Below, piece by piece: positions 45,097 through 55,690 of a DNA stretch of 64,000 bases. The first letter of the stretch is position 1; the number at the start of each line of letters is the position of its first letter. The position numbers were made by a program, and so were the translations under genes. Under the pieces are notes generated by a model, which was not told the DNA's origin, did no database searches, and saw only the letters and a list, made by a program, of their open reading frames with translations. Origin of the DNA: Parashewanella hymeniacidonis (GTDB lineage: Bacteria; Pseudomonadota; Gammaproteobacteria; Enterobacterales; Shewanellaceae); the NCBI RefSeq assembly GCF_016900895.1, contig NZ_JAFEUN010000005.1, positions 1-64,000 on the forward strand, written 5' to 3'.

Positions 45097-46386
45097 ATGT
45101 TCGAAAAGCTTTTCAAGCTGAAACAGCATCACACCACAATAAAACGTGAAGTGCTTGCTGGGGTCACGACTTTCTTAACTATGGCATACATCATTTTCTT
45201 GAACCCAAATATCTTAGCGGATGCGGGAATGGATCATGGTGCGGTATTCGTTGCTACCTGTGTGGCAGCTGCGATTGGCTGTATGATAATGGGGTTTTAC
45301 GCTAATTATCCAATTGCATTAGCGCCAGGTATGGGGTTAAACGCATTTTTTACCTACACCGTCGTAGGTGAAATGGGGTATACATGGCAAACAGCATTAG
45401 CAGCAGTATTTCTGTCAGGGATCTGTTTCTTATTTTTATCGCTGTTTAAAGTGCGCGAATGGATTATAAATTCAATTCCAATGGGATTGCGATTCGGTAT
45501 TACAGCAGGTATCGGGATATTTTTAGCTTTAATCGGCTTGAAAAGTGCCGGAATTGTTGTTGCTAGCCCTGCAACATTGGTTACATTAGGTGATATCACA
45601 GCATTTCCTGCCATTATGGCTGGGCTTGGCTTTATATTGATTATTGCCATGGTGCAGCGCGGTATGCACTCGGCAGTATTCCTGAGCATCTTAATTATTA
45701 CTTTAATCGGGTTGGCGTTTGGTGAAGTGAAATATCAAGGCATTGTTTCCATGCCACCAAGTGTAATGCCAACATTCATGCAAATGGATTTATCACATGT
45801 GTTTGAAGTGAGTATGATTTCTGTGGTCTTTGCATTTTTGTTCGTAGACTTGTTTGATACTTCAGGTACTTTAGTGGCAGTTTCACAACGTGCAGGACTG
45901 CTTGATGATCAAGGTAAGTTGCCACGTTTGAATCGTGCGCTAGTTGCTGACAGCGTTGCAACCATTGCAGGTTCAGCACTCGGAACATCGACCACGACGA
46001 GTTACATTGAAAGTACTGCGGGTGTGAGTGCTGGTGGACGAACAGGATTAACTGCCGTAGTTGCAGGCGTCATGTTCTTATTGGCATTATTTTTTGCTCC
46101 ATTAGCAGGTATGGTTCCAGCGTTTGCGACAGCAGGAGCACTCTTTTATGTTGCTATGCTCATGATGGCAGGCTTAACACACGTAGAATGGGAAGACCTT
46201 ACAGAAGCGGCACCCGTTGTCGTAGTTTGTATTCTTATGCCACTGAGCTTCTCGATTGCAACGGGCATTGCAATGGGCTTTGTGTCTTACGTATTGATTA
46301 AGCTGGTTTGTGGTCGTGCGAAAGAGTTGAATGTCGGCGTCGCAGTCATTGCCGCTTTATTTATGCTCAAGTTTATATTTATGTAA
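45097..46386 (+). CDS. NCS2-family purine permease (AzgA/GhxP-like)
   Basis: 429 residues, about 12-14 membrane segments. Signatures: TFLTMAYIIFLNPNILADAG, APGMGLNAFFTYTVVGEMGY, the substrate-site blocks GLRFGITAGIGIFLALIGLK and LFDTSGTLVAVSQRAGLL, and GTSTTTSYIESTAGVSAGGR. These are the AzgA branch of NCS2 (hypoxanthine/guanine or adenine proton symport). The exact base cannot be fixed. It would feed Hpt. Confidence 0.9.
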   Translation: MFEKLFKLKQHHTTIKREVLAGVTTFLTMAYIIFLNPNILADAGMDHGAVFVATCVAAAIGCMIMGFYANYPIALAPGMGLNAFFTYTVVGEMGYTWQTALAAVFLSGICFLFLSLFKVREWIINSIPMGLRFGITAGIGIFLALIGLKSAGIVVASPATLVTLGDITAFPAIMAGLGFILIIAMVQRGMHSAVFLSILIITLIGLAFGEVKYQGIVSMPPSVMPTFMQMDLSHVFEVSMISVVFAFLFVDLFDTSGTLVAVSQRAGLLDDQGKLPRLNRALVADSVATIAGSALGTSTTTSYIESTAGVSAGGRTGLTAVVAGVMFLLALFFAPLAGMVPAFATAGALFYVAMLMMAGLTHVEWEDLTEAAPVVVVCILMPLSFSIATGIAMGFVSYVLIKLVCGRAKELNVGVAVIAALFMLKFIFM

Positions 46387-46397
46387 GATGACTTTTC

Positions 46398-46431
46398 TTG
46401 CGGTCGTTGGTGATAATATCAGCGATCGCAA
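46398..46431 (+). terminator. Hairpin after the purine permease gene
   Basis: TTGCGGTCG pairs with CGATCGCAA (one G-U) around a 16-base loop; a T run comes 12 bases later. A plausible but loose terminator. Confidence 0.55.
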
Positions 46432-46554
46432 CATTTCTTAAATTTTTTTTACTCTCTCCCTTGTTTTCAATAAAGCCATCCCAATATATGTGGTTATACA
46501 AATTTTGATGAATTCATCTGTTATCCCATTAAACAAACTTTCATGATGGGAAAA

Positions 46555-46583
46555 CTTGAAAAGGGCGAATTGAATCCCCACAT
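46555..46583 (+). promoter_or_regulatory. Heat-shock (sigma32) promoter of dnaK
   Basis: CTTGAAA at 46555-46561 and CCCCACAT at 46576-46583 with a 14-base spacer fit the RpoH consensus CTTGAAA-N11-16-CCCCATNT. Located about 50 bases upstream of the dnaK start. Confidence 0.88.
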
Positions 46584-46629
46584 CGAGTTTATAAACAGAT
46601 TATTGCGTATTATTTTTTTGGAGGACCTC

Positions 46630-48561
46630 ATGGGTAAAATTATTGGTATCGATTTGGGCACAACCAACTCTTGTGTTGCGGTATTAGACGGTGACAAAAC
46701 TCGAGTGATTGAGAATGCTGAGGGCGATCGTACCACTCCATCAATCATCGCATACACAGACGACGAAACTTTAGTAGGTCAACCTGCTAAGCGTCAAGCG
46801 GTAACAAACCCAGCAAATACTATTTTTGCGATTAAACGTTTAATCGGCCGTCGTTTTAAAGATGATGAAGTTCAACGTGACGTAGACATTATGCCTTTCA
46901 AAATTGTAGGCGCTGATAACGGCGATGCATGGGTTGAAGCAAAAGGCGAAAAAATGGCGCCACCACAAGTTTCTGCTGAAATTCTTAAGAAAATGAAGAA
47001 AACAGCAGAAGACTTTTTAGGTGAAGAAGTTACTGCTGCCGTTATTACTGTGCCAGCGTACTTTAACGACTCACAACGTCAAGCAACAAAAGATGCTGGT
47101 CGTATCGCGGGTCTTGAAGTTAAGCGTATTATTAACGAGCCAACAGCAGCAGCGCTAGCGTACGGCATCGATAAGAAAGAAGGCGATAACATTGTCGCTG
47201 TATACGACTTAGGTGGTGGTACATTCGATATCTCTATTATCGAAATTGACAATCACGATGGTGACCAAACGTTTGAAGTACTAGCAACGAATGGTGACAC
47301 TCACTTAGGTGGTGAAGACTTTGATACTCGCTTAATCAACTATCTAGCTGATGAGTTTAAGAAAGAGCAAGGTTTAGACCTACGTAAAGATCCTTTAGCG
47401 ATGCAGCGTCTAAAAGAAGCGGCTGAAAAAGCGAAGATCGAATTATCAAGCACGACTCAAACAGAAGTGAACCTACCTTACATCACTGCTGATGCAACAG
47501 GTCCTAAGCACTTAGTCGTAAAAGTGACGCGTGCGAAACTAGAATCTTTAGTTGAAGATTTAATTAAGCGTTCTCTTGAACCATTAAAAGTAGCACTTGC
47601 TGATGCAGACCTATCGGTTTCAGACATCAATGAAGTGATTCTTGTTGGTGGTCAAACGCGTATGCCTAAAGTTCAAGAAGAAGTTGCAAACTTCTTCGGT
47701 AAAGAGCCTCGTAAAGACGTTAACCCTGATGAAGCGGTTGCTTCTGGTGCGGCTATCCAAGGTGGCGTTCTTGCAGGTGACGTTAAAGACGTACTTCTAC
47801 TAGACGTTACGCCTCTGTCTCTAGGTATTGAGACTATGGGTAGCGTAATGACTAAGCTTATTGAGAAGAACACTACGATTCCAACTAAGGCATCACAAAC
47901 GTTCTCAACAGCTGAAGACAACCAAAGTGCAGTAACGATTCATGTACTTCAAGGTGAGCGTAAGCAAGCGAGCGGCAACAAATCTCTAGGCCAATTTAAT
48001 CTAGAAGGCATTGAAGCAGCACCACGTGGTATGCCACAAGTTGAAGTTGCATTCGACATCGATGCAGATGGTATCTTGCATGTATCTGCGACTGATAAGA
48101 AAACAGGTAAAGCACAAAACATCACTATTAAAGCATCTTCAGGTCTAAGTGACGATGAAGTTGAGCAAATGGTTCGTGATGCAGAAGCGCACGCTGATGA
48201 AGATGCGAAGTTTGAAGAACTGGTTCAAGCTCGTAACCAAGCTGATGGCATGGTTCACGCAACTAAGAAGCAAATCGAAGAAGCTGGTGAAGCACTTCCT
48301 GTAGATGAGAAAGAAAAAATCGAAGCTGCAATGGCTGACGTTGATGCAGCGACGAAAGGCAACGACAAAGAAGCTATCGATACTGCGACTCAAAAGCTAA
48401 TGGAAGCTTCAGCAAAGTTGATGGAGATCGCTCAAGCCAAAGCACAAGCTGGCCAAGCACAAGGTGCTGATGCAGGCGGTGAAGAGCAAGCGAAAGATGC
48501 AGCGGCTGAAGATGTTGTAGATGCTGAATTCGAAGAAGTTAAAGACGAAGACAAAAAGTAA
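46630..48561 (+). CDS. dnaK: Molecular chaperone DnaK (Hsp70)
   Basis: 643 residues. ATPase domain with [36 protein letters not shown] and [14 protein letters not shown]; substrate domain after the linker [19 protein letters not shown]-terminal lid and tail ending [15 protein letters not shown], the EEV-type motif. The ATG at 46630 (GGAGG upstream) is the family start; an in-frame upstream ATG at 46543 would lie before the sigma32 promoter. dnaJ follows. Confidence 0.98.
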   Translation: MGKIIGIDLGTTNSCVAVLDGDKTRVIENAEGDRTTPSIIAYTDDETLVGQPAKRQAVTNPANTIFAIKRLIGRRFKDDEVQRDVDIMPFKIVGADNGDAWVEAKGEKMAPPQVSAEILKKMKKTAEDFLGEEVTAAVITVPAYFNDSQRQATKDAGRIAGLEVKRIINEPTAAALAYGIDKKEGDNIVAVYDLGGGTFDISIIEIDNHDGDQTFEVLATNGDTHLGGEDFDTRLINYLADEFKKEQGLDLRKDPLAMQRLKEAAEKAKIELSSTTQTEVNLPYITADATGPKHLVVKVTRAKLESLVEDLIKRSLEPLKVALADADLSVSDINEVILVGGQTRMPKVQEEVANFFGKEPRKDVNPDEAVASGAAIQGGVLAGDVKDVLLLDVTPLSLGIETMGSVMTKLIEKNTTIPTKASQTFSTAEDNQSAVTIHVLQGERKQASGNKSLGQFNLEGIEAAPRGMPQVEVAFDIDADGILHVSATDKKTGKAQNITIKASSGLSDDEVEQMVRDAEAHADEDAKFEELVQARNQADGMVHATKKQIEEAGEALPVDEKEKIEAAMADVDAATKGNDKEAIDTATQKLMEASAKLMEIAQAKAQAGQAQGADAGGEEQAKDAAAEDVVDAEFEEVKDEDKK

Positions 48562-48598
48562 TTTGTTGAACGCTATAACTCAATAACACATCTTAAAT

Positions 48599-48629
48599 GG
48601 GCGTTCTGGGAAACCAGTAACGCCCTTTT
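48599..48629 (+). terminator. Hairpin/attenuator between dnaK and dnaJ
   Basis: GGGCGTT-CTGG-GAAA-CCAG-AACGCCC is a strong stem with a GNRA loop, then TTTT. It could reduce dnaJ transcription relative to dnaK. Confidence 0.8.
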
Positions 48630-48663
48630 GTCTAATTGAAGATTAATCTAAAAAGCAAAGATT

Positions 48664-49812
48664 ATGTCAAAAAGAGATTATTACGAAGTACTGAGCGTTG
48701 GCCGTGATGCGAGCGAACGGGAAATTAAAAAGGCTTATAAACGCCTAGCAATGAAGTATCACCCAGATCGTAATCCCGGTGATAAAGAAGCTGAAAAGAA
48801 CTTCAAAGAATGTAAAGAAGCATATGAAATTCTGACCGATAGCAGCAAGAAAGCGGCTTATGATCAGTTTGGTCATGCTGGAGTTGACCCAAACCAAGGT
48901 GCTGGTGGCTTTGGTGGCGGTGGTAATGCTGATTTCGGCGATATCTTCGGTGATGTATTTGGTGATATCTTCGGTGGTCGTCGTGGTGGCGGTGGTCAGC
49001 GTCAAGCCGCTCGTGGTTCAGACTTACGTTACAACCTTGAACTGTCACTTGAAGAAGCGGTTAAAGGTTTAACCAAAGAAATCCGAGTGCCAACTTTAGT
49101 CGGTTGTGACACCTGTGATGGCAGTGGTGCAAAGAAAGGTACATCAGCTTCAACCTGTGGAACTTGTAACGGTGCTGGTCAAGTTCAAATGCGCCAAGGT
49201 TTCTTTGCAGTCCAGCAGCCATGCCCAACGTGTCATGGTCGCGGTAAGGTAGTAAAAGATCCTTGTAATAAGTGTCACGGTGAAGGCCGTATTGAAAAAA
49301 CTAAGACGCTTTCAGTCAAAATACCAGCCGGTGTTGATACGGGTGATCGTATTCGCTTATCAGGTGAAGGTGAAGCAGGTGAGTTTGGTGCTCCTCCAGG
49401 CGACTTATATGTTCAAGTTAGCGTTCGTGAGCATGGTATTTTCGTTCGTGACGGCAATAACTTGTATTGCGAAGTACCTATCTCATTCAGCAAAGCGGCA
49501 CTCGGTGGCGAGATTGAAGTTCCAACCTTAGACGGTAAAGTGAACTTGAAGATCCCTTCAGAAACGCAAACTGGGCGTATGTTCCGTTTACGTGGTAAAG
49601 GCGTGAAATCGGTTCGTAGCCATGCCATCGGTGACTTGCTATGTAAAGTTGTGATGGAAACACCGGTTAATCTGAGTGAACGTCAGAAAGAATTACTGCG
49701 TGAATTTGAAGAAACCCTTGGTGGTGATTCAAAAACCATGAAGAAGCACAGCCCGAAAGCGGAAGGTTTCTTTGATGGTGTGAAGAAGTTTTTTCAGGAT
49801 TTGAATAGCTAG
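48664..49812 (+). CDS. dnaJ: Co-chaperone DnaJ (Hsp40)
   Basis: 382 residues: J domain with HPD ([10 protein letters not shown]), a Gly/Phe region ([20 protein letters not shown]), four CxxCxGxG zinc repeats ([32 protein letters not shown]) and the C-terminal substrate domain. Stimulates DnaK ATPase. Follows dnaK by 100 bases. Confidence 0.97.
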   Translation: MSKRDYYEVLSVGRDASEREIKKAYKRLAMKYHPDRNPGDKEAEKNFKECKEAYEILTDSSKKAAYDQFGHAGVDPNQGAGGFGGGGNADFGDIFGDVFGDIFGGRRGGGGQRQAARGSDLRYNLELSLEEAVKGLTKEIRVPTLVGCDTCDGSGAKKGTSASTCGTCNGAGQVQMRQGFFAVQQPCPTCHGRGKVVKDPCNKCHGEGRIEKTKTLSVKIPAGVDTGDRIRLSGEGEAGEFGAPPGDLYVQVSVREHGIFVRDGNNLYCEVPISFSKAALGGEIEVPTLDGKVNLKIPSETQTGRMFRLRGKGVKSVRSHAIGDLLCKVVMETPVNLSERQKELLREFEETLGGDSKTMKKHSPKAEGFFDGVKKFFQDLNS

Positions 49813-49819
49813 ATTTATT

Positions 49820-49853
49820 GTTTAGGGCGAACAATTTTTGTTTGCCCTAAATT
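49820..49853 (+). terminator. Terminator of dnaKJ
   Basis: TTTAGGGCGAACA pairs with TGTTTGCCCTAAA, followed by an AT-rich tail with ATTTCTTT. Confidence 0.75.
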
Positions 49854-50182
49854 AATATTTCTTTATCTTTAATATATTCAGTATTATATTTTTATTGGTT
49901 TATATATTTATTCTGAAAATCCTTTTTTGTTCTTACCTTTAAACAAAGCCATATATTTCCAACACCCGTCCCTGTTGCCTTCTTATTTTTATATACAGAG
50001 CTCAAGTTTTCTATGTCTAATTTCGAGCTTGTTTAGGTATTGAATTAACTCGATTTAACTTGAGTCATCGTTTTAAGAAAGATATTCTTTTAATAGTAGC
50101 GTATTGATACACATATCAATACGTCAATACGCTACGACTTCCCCTTCTTATTATTTTATTTACAAACTCGAGGTAAAGTCTT
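49854..50182. other. Leader region of the 1065-aa orphan gene
   Basis: About 330 AT-rich bases without a gene. The part 50098-50133 holds iterated inverted repeats, listed separately. The ribosome binding site is weak (CGAGGTAAAG before the ATG). Confidence 0.5.
50098..50133 (+). promoter_or_regulatory. Iterated inverted repeat, operator-like
   Basis: Three copies of one half-site: AGCGTATTGA (50098-50107), its inverse TATCAATACG (50114-50123) and TCAATACGCT (50124-50133). The first and second make GTATTGATA-CACA-TATCAATAC; the first and third make a perfect 10-bp palindrome. This can form alternative hairpins or bind two dimers. It lies 50 bases upstream of the next gene's start. Confidence 0.6.
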
Positions 50183-53100
50183 ATGGCTGAAGCTCAATTA
50201 AGTACTACATTCTCTAAGCCGTTTAATCTTTCTCAAGTTAATTGGGATGGAAGGGAGTTTAAAACAACGATTGAGTTTGAAAATACTAATAAGGGTAGCT
50301 GGGAAGTCATGTGTGAGGTATCTGAATCAGTGCCTTTACATGCATCATTCTTCGAAATGAAAGAGGATGATTCCAATGAATTACCAGCCAACTATCGACA
50401 ATGGCTTATGGCAAGTCGTTGTCATTATAACACTGAGTCTGAAATACGTGAAACATGGGAATTCTTGATTAATTTTGTAAAGGATGACTCACTCCATCAA
50501 ACTAAAACAGCATTTTACGAGCTGAGAGGGCTAAAACCTCAAGACTTAGACATTGTAACAATGATCGTAACATTGCAATCAGCCTTAAAAGATGGTTTTT
50601 TCATGTCACTGGAGCCTGCTGATAGTAAAAATAATAATATAAAGTGTGGTGCTGGTGGACATCGATATGTTTTGACATTGAACGGAAAAGTAGGCTCTAG
50701 AGTCGCTATTTGTTATTTAAATTTATCAAATGATTATAGAGAAAATATTGCTACTTACTTAAAGATGAACCAACAAGAACAATTAGCATTGATGGCTAAA
50801 GTCTCTACCGATGCTGAAATGACACAACTCGAATTACAAGAAGATTTTGACGAGGACTTGCAAGAGTCTGACTCAGTTCATAATTCTCTAGATAGCTATG
50901 AAAACGGACATCGGAGAGGATTACCTAGAAACTCTAGTTTCAAGAAAAGTACAACTTCTTTGGTTGAAAACTATTTAGGAAATGAGCTAGAAGCGACAAG
51001 ATTTGATATTTCACTTTCAACTCGTAAGCTAAACAATTCTCAGGCAGAGTTAAATGGTAGAGCTGAACGAAGCTTAGACAGAAATTGTTTTTCAACAAGT
51101 AATTTAGCTGAAGATGGCTTTGAATATGTTAGCTTAACAGAGCTAACAGCATTCGACCAAAGTAAAGCTGAAAGCCGCTATTCACTTGCTAAAAGATCAA
51201 ATGATAATTTACCTCAAGATTGGTCGATTCGAGAAATCAATCGTTCTCAAACTACATTGTTTCATAGAAGTAATGATGGTAGTCAGATACTGATAGAAGG
51301 CGGTGCATTTGCTGCTGAAATACATCGGGAGAGTGAAGGTGTTATTGCTACGGTTGAAGGAGAAAAAATCGCTGTATCTGCAAGTGTAATAGTTAAAGCC
51401 CCTAGTAATGAATTACTTCAAATGAATTTTGAACTCCGATTTGAGAGGGTGAAGATGCGTTGTAAGCAACGTGTTGAGTCTTATCGAGAATTAATGCCAA
51501 ATGATGATAATGTAACGGTCAATGTTCCCTTTTCACAATGCCGTGAAATGAGAATCTATAGCAAGCGCAATAACTATGAATTATCACAAGAACAGTATTC
51601 TGAAGTTAATCGAGAAAGGTACGAATTAGCCACACAATTTTACCAATACATTGGTCGTGGCGATAATTATGATCGATGCATACAGAAAAGTTTGGATTGC
51701 TTTTTACGTACCATATTTTTTGTTGAGCAACCGGTTATGAAACTTGCTTTAGTTAAGTTGCTTGAAAATCTTCAAGACTGGTATCAATTAGAAGTTCAAT
51801 GCGACGAGATGTATTGCCGATCTGTTGATGATTATATTGTGGAATCTTGGATTAAGATAAATGGGGTTACGCTTAAATTAGCGATTCCAATTACCCCTAA
51901 AGAGAATCTTAAAGTTCAAGCTGTTCTGGAAAATGTTCTAGAGTGGGCCGATGTCATTGGAGAGCACGGCTTTGATAAGCTTGCACCTGAAGAAATCGAT
52001 TTTGACAAAGCAACACAAAAAGAAATAGATGCATATCATGCAAAGTGGGGAAGGTTATTCTTAGAGTATTCTAACATTCTAAGTAGTCTGGCTATGGTAT
52101 TAGCAAAAGATGAAAACGAGTCTGGAAAGGAAATGCTTGCAGAGCATTGTCGAATACGCTTTTTGTGGGCCTTTTTGAGTAATACGTTCTCTAAAACTTC
52201 AATTAAATTTGACTTTAAAGCTGTTAAAGAGGGATCGAAATTAACTTGTGTGGTTAAGTTTGCTGAAAAAGAAGAAACTGTGGTTTTATCTGATTGTGAT
52301 GAAAGTATGTGTGATCTTTATTGTTCTATACTTGAAGATAGTCACGGGATAAAAGTCGAGGGCTTCGATTTAACTAAATACCAAACTCAGAACCCGAAAA
52401 TAGACAAAGTGAAGACTGAAGAGTCATTCCAACAAATTGGCTCGTTAGATGAAGTAAAGGCCATTGCAGGTGTAGATGCAATAGCCTTGATGAAAGAAAG
52501 GGTTGCTCTTGACGCTAAAAAAATGAGAGCTATTGAGCAAGCTAAGATTAAAGAAAGAATCGCAATAATGCATAGTGCACAAAACCCGATGCCTGACTTT
52601 AATCCAAATGAAGAGCAGTTAAAACAAATGCAGAGTTGCATAGTTGGTTTCCTTGAAATGCTGGAAAGCAAGGCAACATTTATTCAATCTCGGAAGATTG
52701 TTTCACGCGTCGGTCTAAATGTTCTTCATAGAGCTAAAATTGCAAAAGAAGTAGGCGTAGAGCAGTTACTCATTGATTTCACTAGTACCGTTTTTTGTCT
52801 ATATGGAAACTCTACAATTAGACAAAAACTAAACGCAGCAGTGACATTACTTTGTATAAAGGATGAAATAAATGCATTAAATGATCTTCATTCATTATCA
52901 AAAGGAGTTAAGGAAAGATTACACCGAAAGGTAGTCAATGAAGGTTCACCTTATACTGAAGAACAGCTTTTAGATTATTTAAACGATAATAAATCACGGC
53001 TTATGATTAAGGATGAGTCGAATTTTGATGATGCTAATGAATCAGTAGAAGATGCGATAAATGATGAAGTAAGATCTATAAGACAGAGGAAAAAAGTCAA

Positions 53101-53380
53101 TGGTGAATACTGTCAAATTAAAGCTGTAGTTAATTGGGAACAACCTAAAAATTATGTACAAGCTTCAAACAAAAGAGACGCCACTTCAATCACATTTATT
53201 TTAAAAATGGGTGATCAAGTACAAACTGTTACATGCATGGTACCAGAATATACTCGAGGAGATATGACTCAACTTATGATTAGAGGTATATTTGATGTCT
53301 CACCATTATGTAAAGAACAAAGACAAAAAGAGCTATTTCCAAAAAATAGATTCCCTAATGGTATTGCAGGACTAGCGTAA
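50183..53380 (+). CDS. 1065-residue protein of unknown function
   Basis: A large, apparently cytoplasmic protein with no signal peptide and no clear membrane helix. It is acidic and rich in Glu, Asn, Ser and Lys. The N-terminal 150 residues look beta-rich (WDGREFKTTIEFENTNKGSW); residues about 205-330 are low-complexity and polar (EDFDEDLQESDSVHNSLDSY); later parts are helical with Lys/Glu-rich stretches (MKERVALDAKKMRAIEQAKI). I recognise no domain. It is free of stops over 3.2 kb, so it is under selection. Its size, AT-rich codons and isolated position fit a lineage-specific protein, perhaps an effector; that is a guess. Confidence 0.75.
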   Translation: MAEAQLSTTFSKPFNLSQVNWDGREFKTTIEFENTNKGSWEVMCEVSESVPLHASFFEMKEDDSNELPANYRQWLMASRCHYNTESEIRETWEFLINFVKDDSLHQTKTAFYELRGLKPQDLDIVTMIVTLQSALKDGFFMSLEPADSKNNNIKCGAGGHRYVLTLNGKVGSRVAICYLNLSNDYRENIATYLKMNQQEQLALMAKVSTDAEMTQLELQEDFDEDLQESDSVHNSLDSYENGHRRGLPRNSSFKKSTTSLVENYLGNELEATRFDISLSTRKLNNSQAELNGRAERSLDRNCFSTSNLAEDGFEYVSLTELTAFDQSKAESRYSLAKRSNDNLPQDWSIREINRSQTTLFHRSNDGSQILIEGGAFAAEIHRESEGVIATVEGEKIAVSASVIVKAPSNELLQMNFELRFERVKMRCKQRVESYRELMPNDDNVTVNVPFSQCREMRIYSKRNNYELSQEQYSEVNRERYELATQFYQYIGRGDNYDRCIQKSLDCFLRTIFFVEQPVMKLALVKLLENLQDWYQLEVQCDEMYCRSVDDYIVESWIKINGVTLKLAIPITPKENLKVQAVLENVLEWADVIGEHGFDKLAPEEIDFDKATQKEIDAYHAKWGRLFLEYSNILSSLAMVLAKDENESGKEMLAEHCRIRFLWAFLSNTFSKTSIKFDFKAVKEGSKLTCVVKFAEKEETVVLSDCDESMCDLYCSILEDSHGIKVEGFDLTKYQTQNPKIDKVKTEESFQQIGSLDEVKAIAGVDAIALMKERVALDAKKMRAIEQAKIKERIAIMHSAQNPMPDFNPNEEQLKQMQSCIVGFLEMLESKATFIQSRKIVSRVGLNVLHRAKIAKEVGVEQLLIDFTSTVFCLYGNSTIRQKLNAAVTLLCIKDEINALNDLHSLSKGVKERLHRKVVNEGSPYTEEQLLDYLNDNKSRLMIKDESNFDDANESVEDAINDEVRSIRQRKKVNGEYCQIKAVVNWEQPKNYVQASNKRDATSITFILKMGDQVQTVTCMVPEYTRGDMTQLMIRGIFDVSPLCKEQRQKELFPKNRFPNGIAGLA

Positions 53381-53461
53381 AGCACTCTGACGATAAACTT
53401 AAAGAATTTATTATTAGAAGAGAAGTGAGCTTATGGCTCACTTCAAATGGAATACTACAGC

Positions 53462-54097
53462 TTATCGAGTACCGTAAACCACAATCGTTTTACCATGAGC
53501 TTGAATTAAATTCTGCTCTTCAAGCATCTTCAAAATTCGACCAACCGTTTCACGCGAACAACCAACGATTTGACCGATCTCTTGACGGGTGATCTTAATT
53601 TGCATACCGTCTGGATGCGTCATTGCATCTGGTTGTTTTGCAAGGTGCAATAAGGTTTGAGCAATTCTTCCTGCAACATCCAAGAACGCTAAATCACCGA
53701 CTTTTTGGCTCGTTGTTTGTAAACGATAAGCCATTTGCTGAGACAGCTTCATTAGAATTTCAGGGTTTACTTGAATTAATTGCTTGAACTTTTTATAAGA
53801 AATTTCTGCAATTTCACAAGCTTGTTTAGCACGAACCCAAGCCGTTCTCTCAGCTTCTTCTTCAAAAAGGCCTAATTCACCGATAAAATCGCCTTGGTTA
53901 AGATAAGACAAGATCATTTCTTTGCCTTCTTCATCTTTAATCAATACAGCAACGCTGCCTTTAACGATGTAATACAATGTATCTGAAGTTTCACCTGCAT
54001 GAATCAACGTACTTTTTGCTGGGTACTTGTGAATATGACAGTGTGATAAGAACCATTCTAGGGTTGGGTCTGGTTTTGGTTTACCAATTAGAGCCAT
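53462..54097 (-). CDS. crp: cAMP receptor protein
   Basis: 211 residues, nearly colinear with E. coli CRP. The cAMP pocket [19 protein letters not shown] is intact, and the recognition helix lies in [20 protein letters not shown]. The end [11 protein letters not shown] is the E. coli C-terminus. It is the global regulator of carbon use and, in Shewanella, of anaerobic respiration. Oddly, the upstream region has a short AAAGTTT triple repeat at 54119-54141. Confidence 0.97.
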   Translation of the reverse strand: MALIGKPKPDPTLEWFLSHCHIHKYPAKSTLIHAGETSDTLYYIVKGSVAVLIKDEEGKEMILSYLNQGDFIGELGLFEEEAERTAWVRAKQACEIAEISYKKFKQLIQVNPEILMKLSQQMAYRLQTTSQKVGDLAFLDVAGRIAQTLLHLAKQPDAMTHPDGMQIKITRQEIGQIVGCSRETVGRILKMLEEQNLIQAHGKTIVVYGTR

Positions 54098-54481
54098 GCG
54101 TAAATCCTCTATCGGTTGAAAGTTTAAAGTTTAAAGTTTGAAATTAAGTTACACGCAATCTACGTCATTCTTTTATAAGAAACTTTGATTTAGATCGTTT
54201 TTAATGGGTCTATTTTACTTGTGAATGCTAAATAAATTAATAGGTTTAATGAGATTTGTTGATGTATTTAATGTGTTGTTAGCTATGCGTAAATAAAAAA
54301 CACTATGATTCACATTAGAAACAGTGCATATAATCTCAACAGCTTTTTATCTAATAGTTACAGTTTTAGTTGCTGTCAGAACGGCATATTAACCATTTAT
54401 TCTGCAATATTGCAATGAAACTCGACATCTTAGTCAGGATATGGCTAACTAAAGGTTAAGGATTAATTGTTTAAAAGACAC
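54098..54481. other. Divergent region crp / Sel1-type gene
   Basis: 384 bp with no gene. Starts with three tandem AAAGTTT-like units at 54119-54141 next to crp. No clear CRP-binding palindrome was spotted by eye. Confidence 0.45.
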
Positions 54482-55243
54482 ATGAAGTTTTCAGTATTAA
54501 AAATATTACTTTGTTCATCCATTATATTTTCGGGAAGCGCATCTGCTTATTTTCCTACGCCTCAGCCTAAAGAAGAAATATTGGCGAGTAGAATCGCTAC
54601 GATTCAAGTCGGTGCGGAACAAGGAAACCAAGAGGCACAGTATTTATATGGTCTTTTATTGCTCTCAGGTCGAATCGTAGATAAAGATCCCGTGAATGGT
54701 TTTCTATGGCTGACAAGAGCGGCTACCGAAGGTCAAAAAAAAGCACAAAAAGCGGTAGCTGATCTCGCATTTGAAGGACAAATTGTCCCGAGAGATCTCG
54801 CATTAGCTGAAAAATGGTATCTTAAACTTGATAATTCTTGGGCACATTTTCGTTTAGGTTTTATTTATGCCGCAGGCGGTGACGGTATCAAATCAAACTG
54901 TGGTAAAGCCGTTAATGAATTTCTGAAAGCAGGTGATGTTGCATCAAAAAATAATGCAGTATGGATCTTATCGACCTGTCCTGAATCAAAATATCGCAAT
55001 GCTAAGAAAGCCATTATGATAGCCGATCAGTTGAAACATCATGCACCAAATGATTTTGCTATTTTTGATAATTTAGCGGCAGCTTATGCCGAATACGGTA
55101 AGTTTGATAAAGCCATTCATTATCAGCAAAAAGCCATCACATTGTCTCGGCAACAAAGCAGCAAAGATACCCCTTCAATGATTAAGCGCTTGAAACTGTA
55201 TGAAGAAGGTAAGCCATTTCGGGAAGTTATTTCTTTGCCATAA
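54482..55243 (+). CDS. Secreted Sel1/TPR-repeat protein
   Basis: About 253 residues. Sec signal (ILLCSSIIFSGSASA), then Sel1-like repeats: EQGNQEAQYLYGLLLLSGRI and DPVNGFLWLTRAATEGQKKA, then another SWAHFRLGFIYAAGGDG, and a C-terminal TPR (FAIFDNLAAAYAEYGKFDKA). Likely a periplasmic protein-interaction scaffold. A TTG at 54467 with AAGGA upstream could be the true start, adding five residues. Confidence 0.75.
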   Translation: MKFSVLKILLCSSIIFSGSASAYFPTPQPKEEILASRIATIQVGAEQGNQEAQYLYGLLLLSGRIVDKDPVNGFLWLTRAATEGQKKAQKAVADLAFEGQIVPRDLALAEKWYLKLDNSWAHFRLGFIYAAGGDGIKSNCGKAVNEFLKAGDVASKNNAVWILSTCPESKYRNAKKAIMIADQLKHHAPNDFAIFDNLAAAYAEYGKFDKAIHYQQKAITLSRQQSSKDTPSMIKRLKLYEEGKPFREVISLP

Positions 55244-55285
55244 GGTCTATACTGATTAAGGGAAGCAAATTAACAGGTATCAAAT

Positions 55286-55651
55286 ATGAAGTTAGCCATA
55301 GCAGCATTGTTGTTGAGTGTTTCAAGTTTAGTCGTTGCCGCACCTCACAACGGTGAAGTTAAAGGAAGTGGTAACAAAATGCAGATGTGGGAGCAATCCA
55401 GTAATGGCTGGGTTGGGGTTGAAACCTTTTGGAATAATTTCGCTAAAGAAAATGGCGGGTTGACTTGGGGCGACACAAAGGTATGGCCTGAGTACGATAA
55501 ACTTAAAGAGCGTGATTTAATGCTCATCGAAGTTAAACAAGGCAAGTGCTTGATGGAGTTTTTTCATGGCCGCTGGCGTAGAGCACAAGATGTTCAGCGT
55601 TGGGATGATAGAGTGAATGAGTATGGTGGTTGCCCATACGTATTTGATTAA
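55286..55651 (+). CDS. Small secreted protein of unknown function
   Basis: 121 residues; Sec signal (LAIAALLLSVSSLVVAA), mature part rich in Trp (WEQSSNGWVGVETFWNNF, FFHGRWRRAQDVQRWDD) with two Cys (GKCLMEF, GGCPYVF) that may bond. I know similar unnamed proteins near crp/prkB in Shewanella, from memory only. Ends into a terminator shared with prkB. Confidence 0.7.
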   Translation: MKLAIAALLLSVSSLVVAAPHNGEVKGSGNKMQMWEQSSNGWVGVETFWNNFAKENGGLTWGDTKVWPEYDKLKERDLMLIEVKQGKCLMEFFHGRWRRAQDVQRWDDRVNEYGGCPYVFD

Positions 55652-55660
55652 TACGCTACC

Positions 55661-55690
55661 ATAAAGCCTCTCATGCAGAGGCTTTATTTA
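55661..55690. terminator. Bidirectional terminator between the small secreted protein and prkB
   Basis: AAAGCCTCT and AGAGGCTTT pair around CATGC, with A/T runs each side. It overlaps the prkB stop codon. Confidence 0.88.

Noticed and set aside
48803..49048. His-rich 81-codon minus-strand ORF in dnaJ
   Set aside because: Antisense of the Gly/Phe-rich repeats of dnaJ; composition comes from GGT/GGC codons read backwards.
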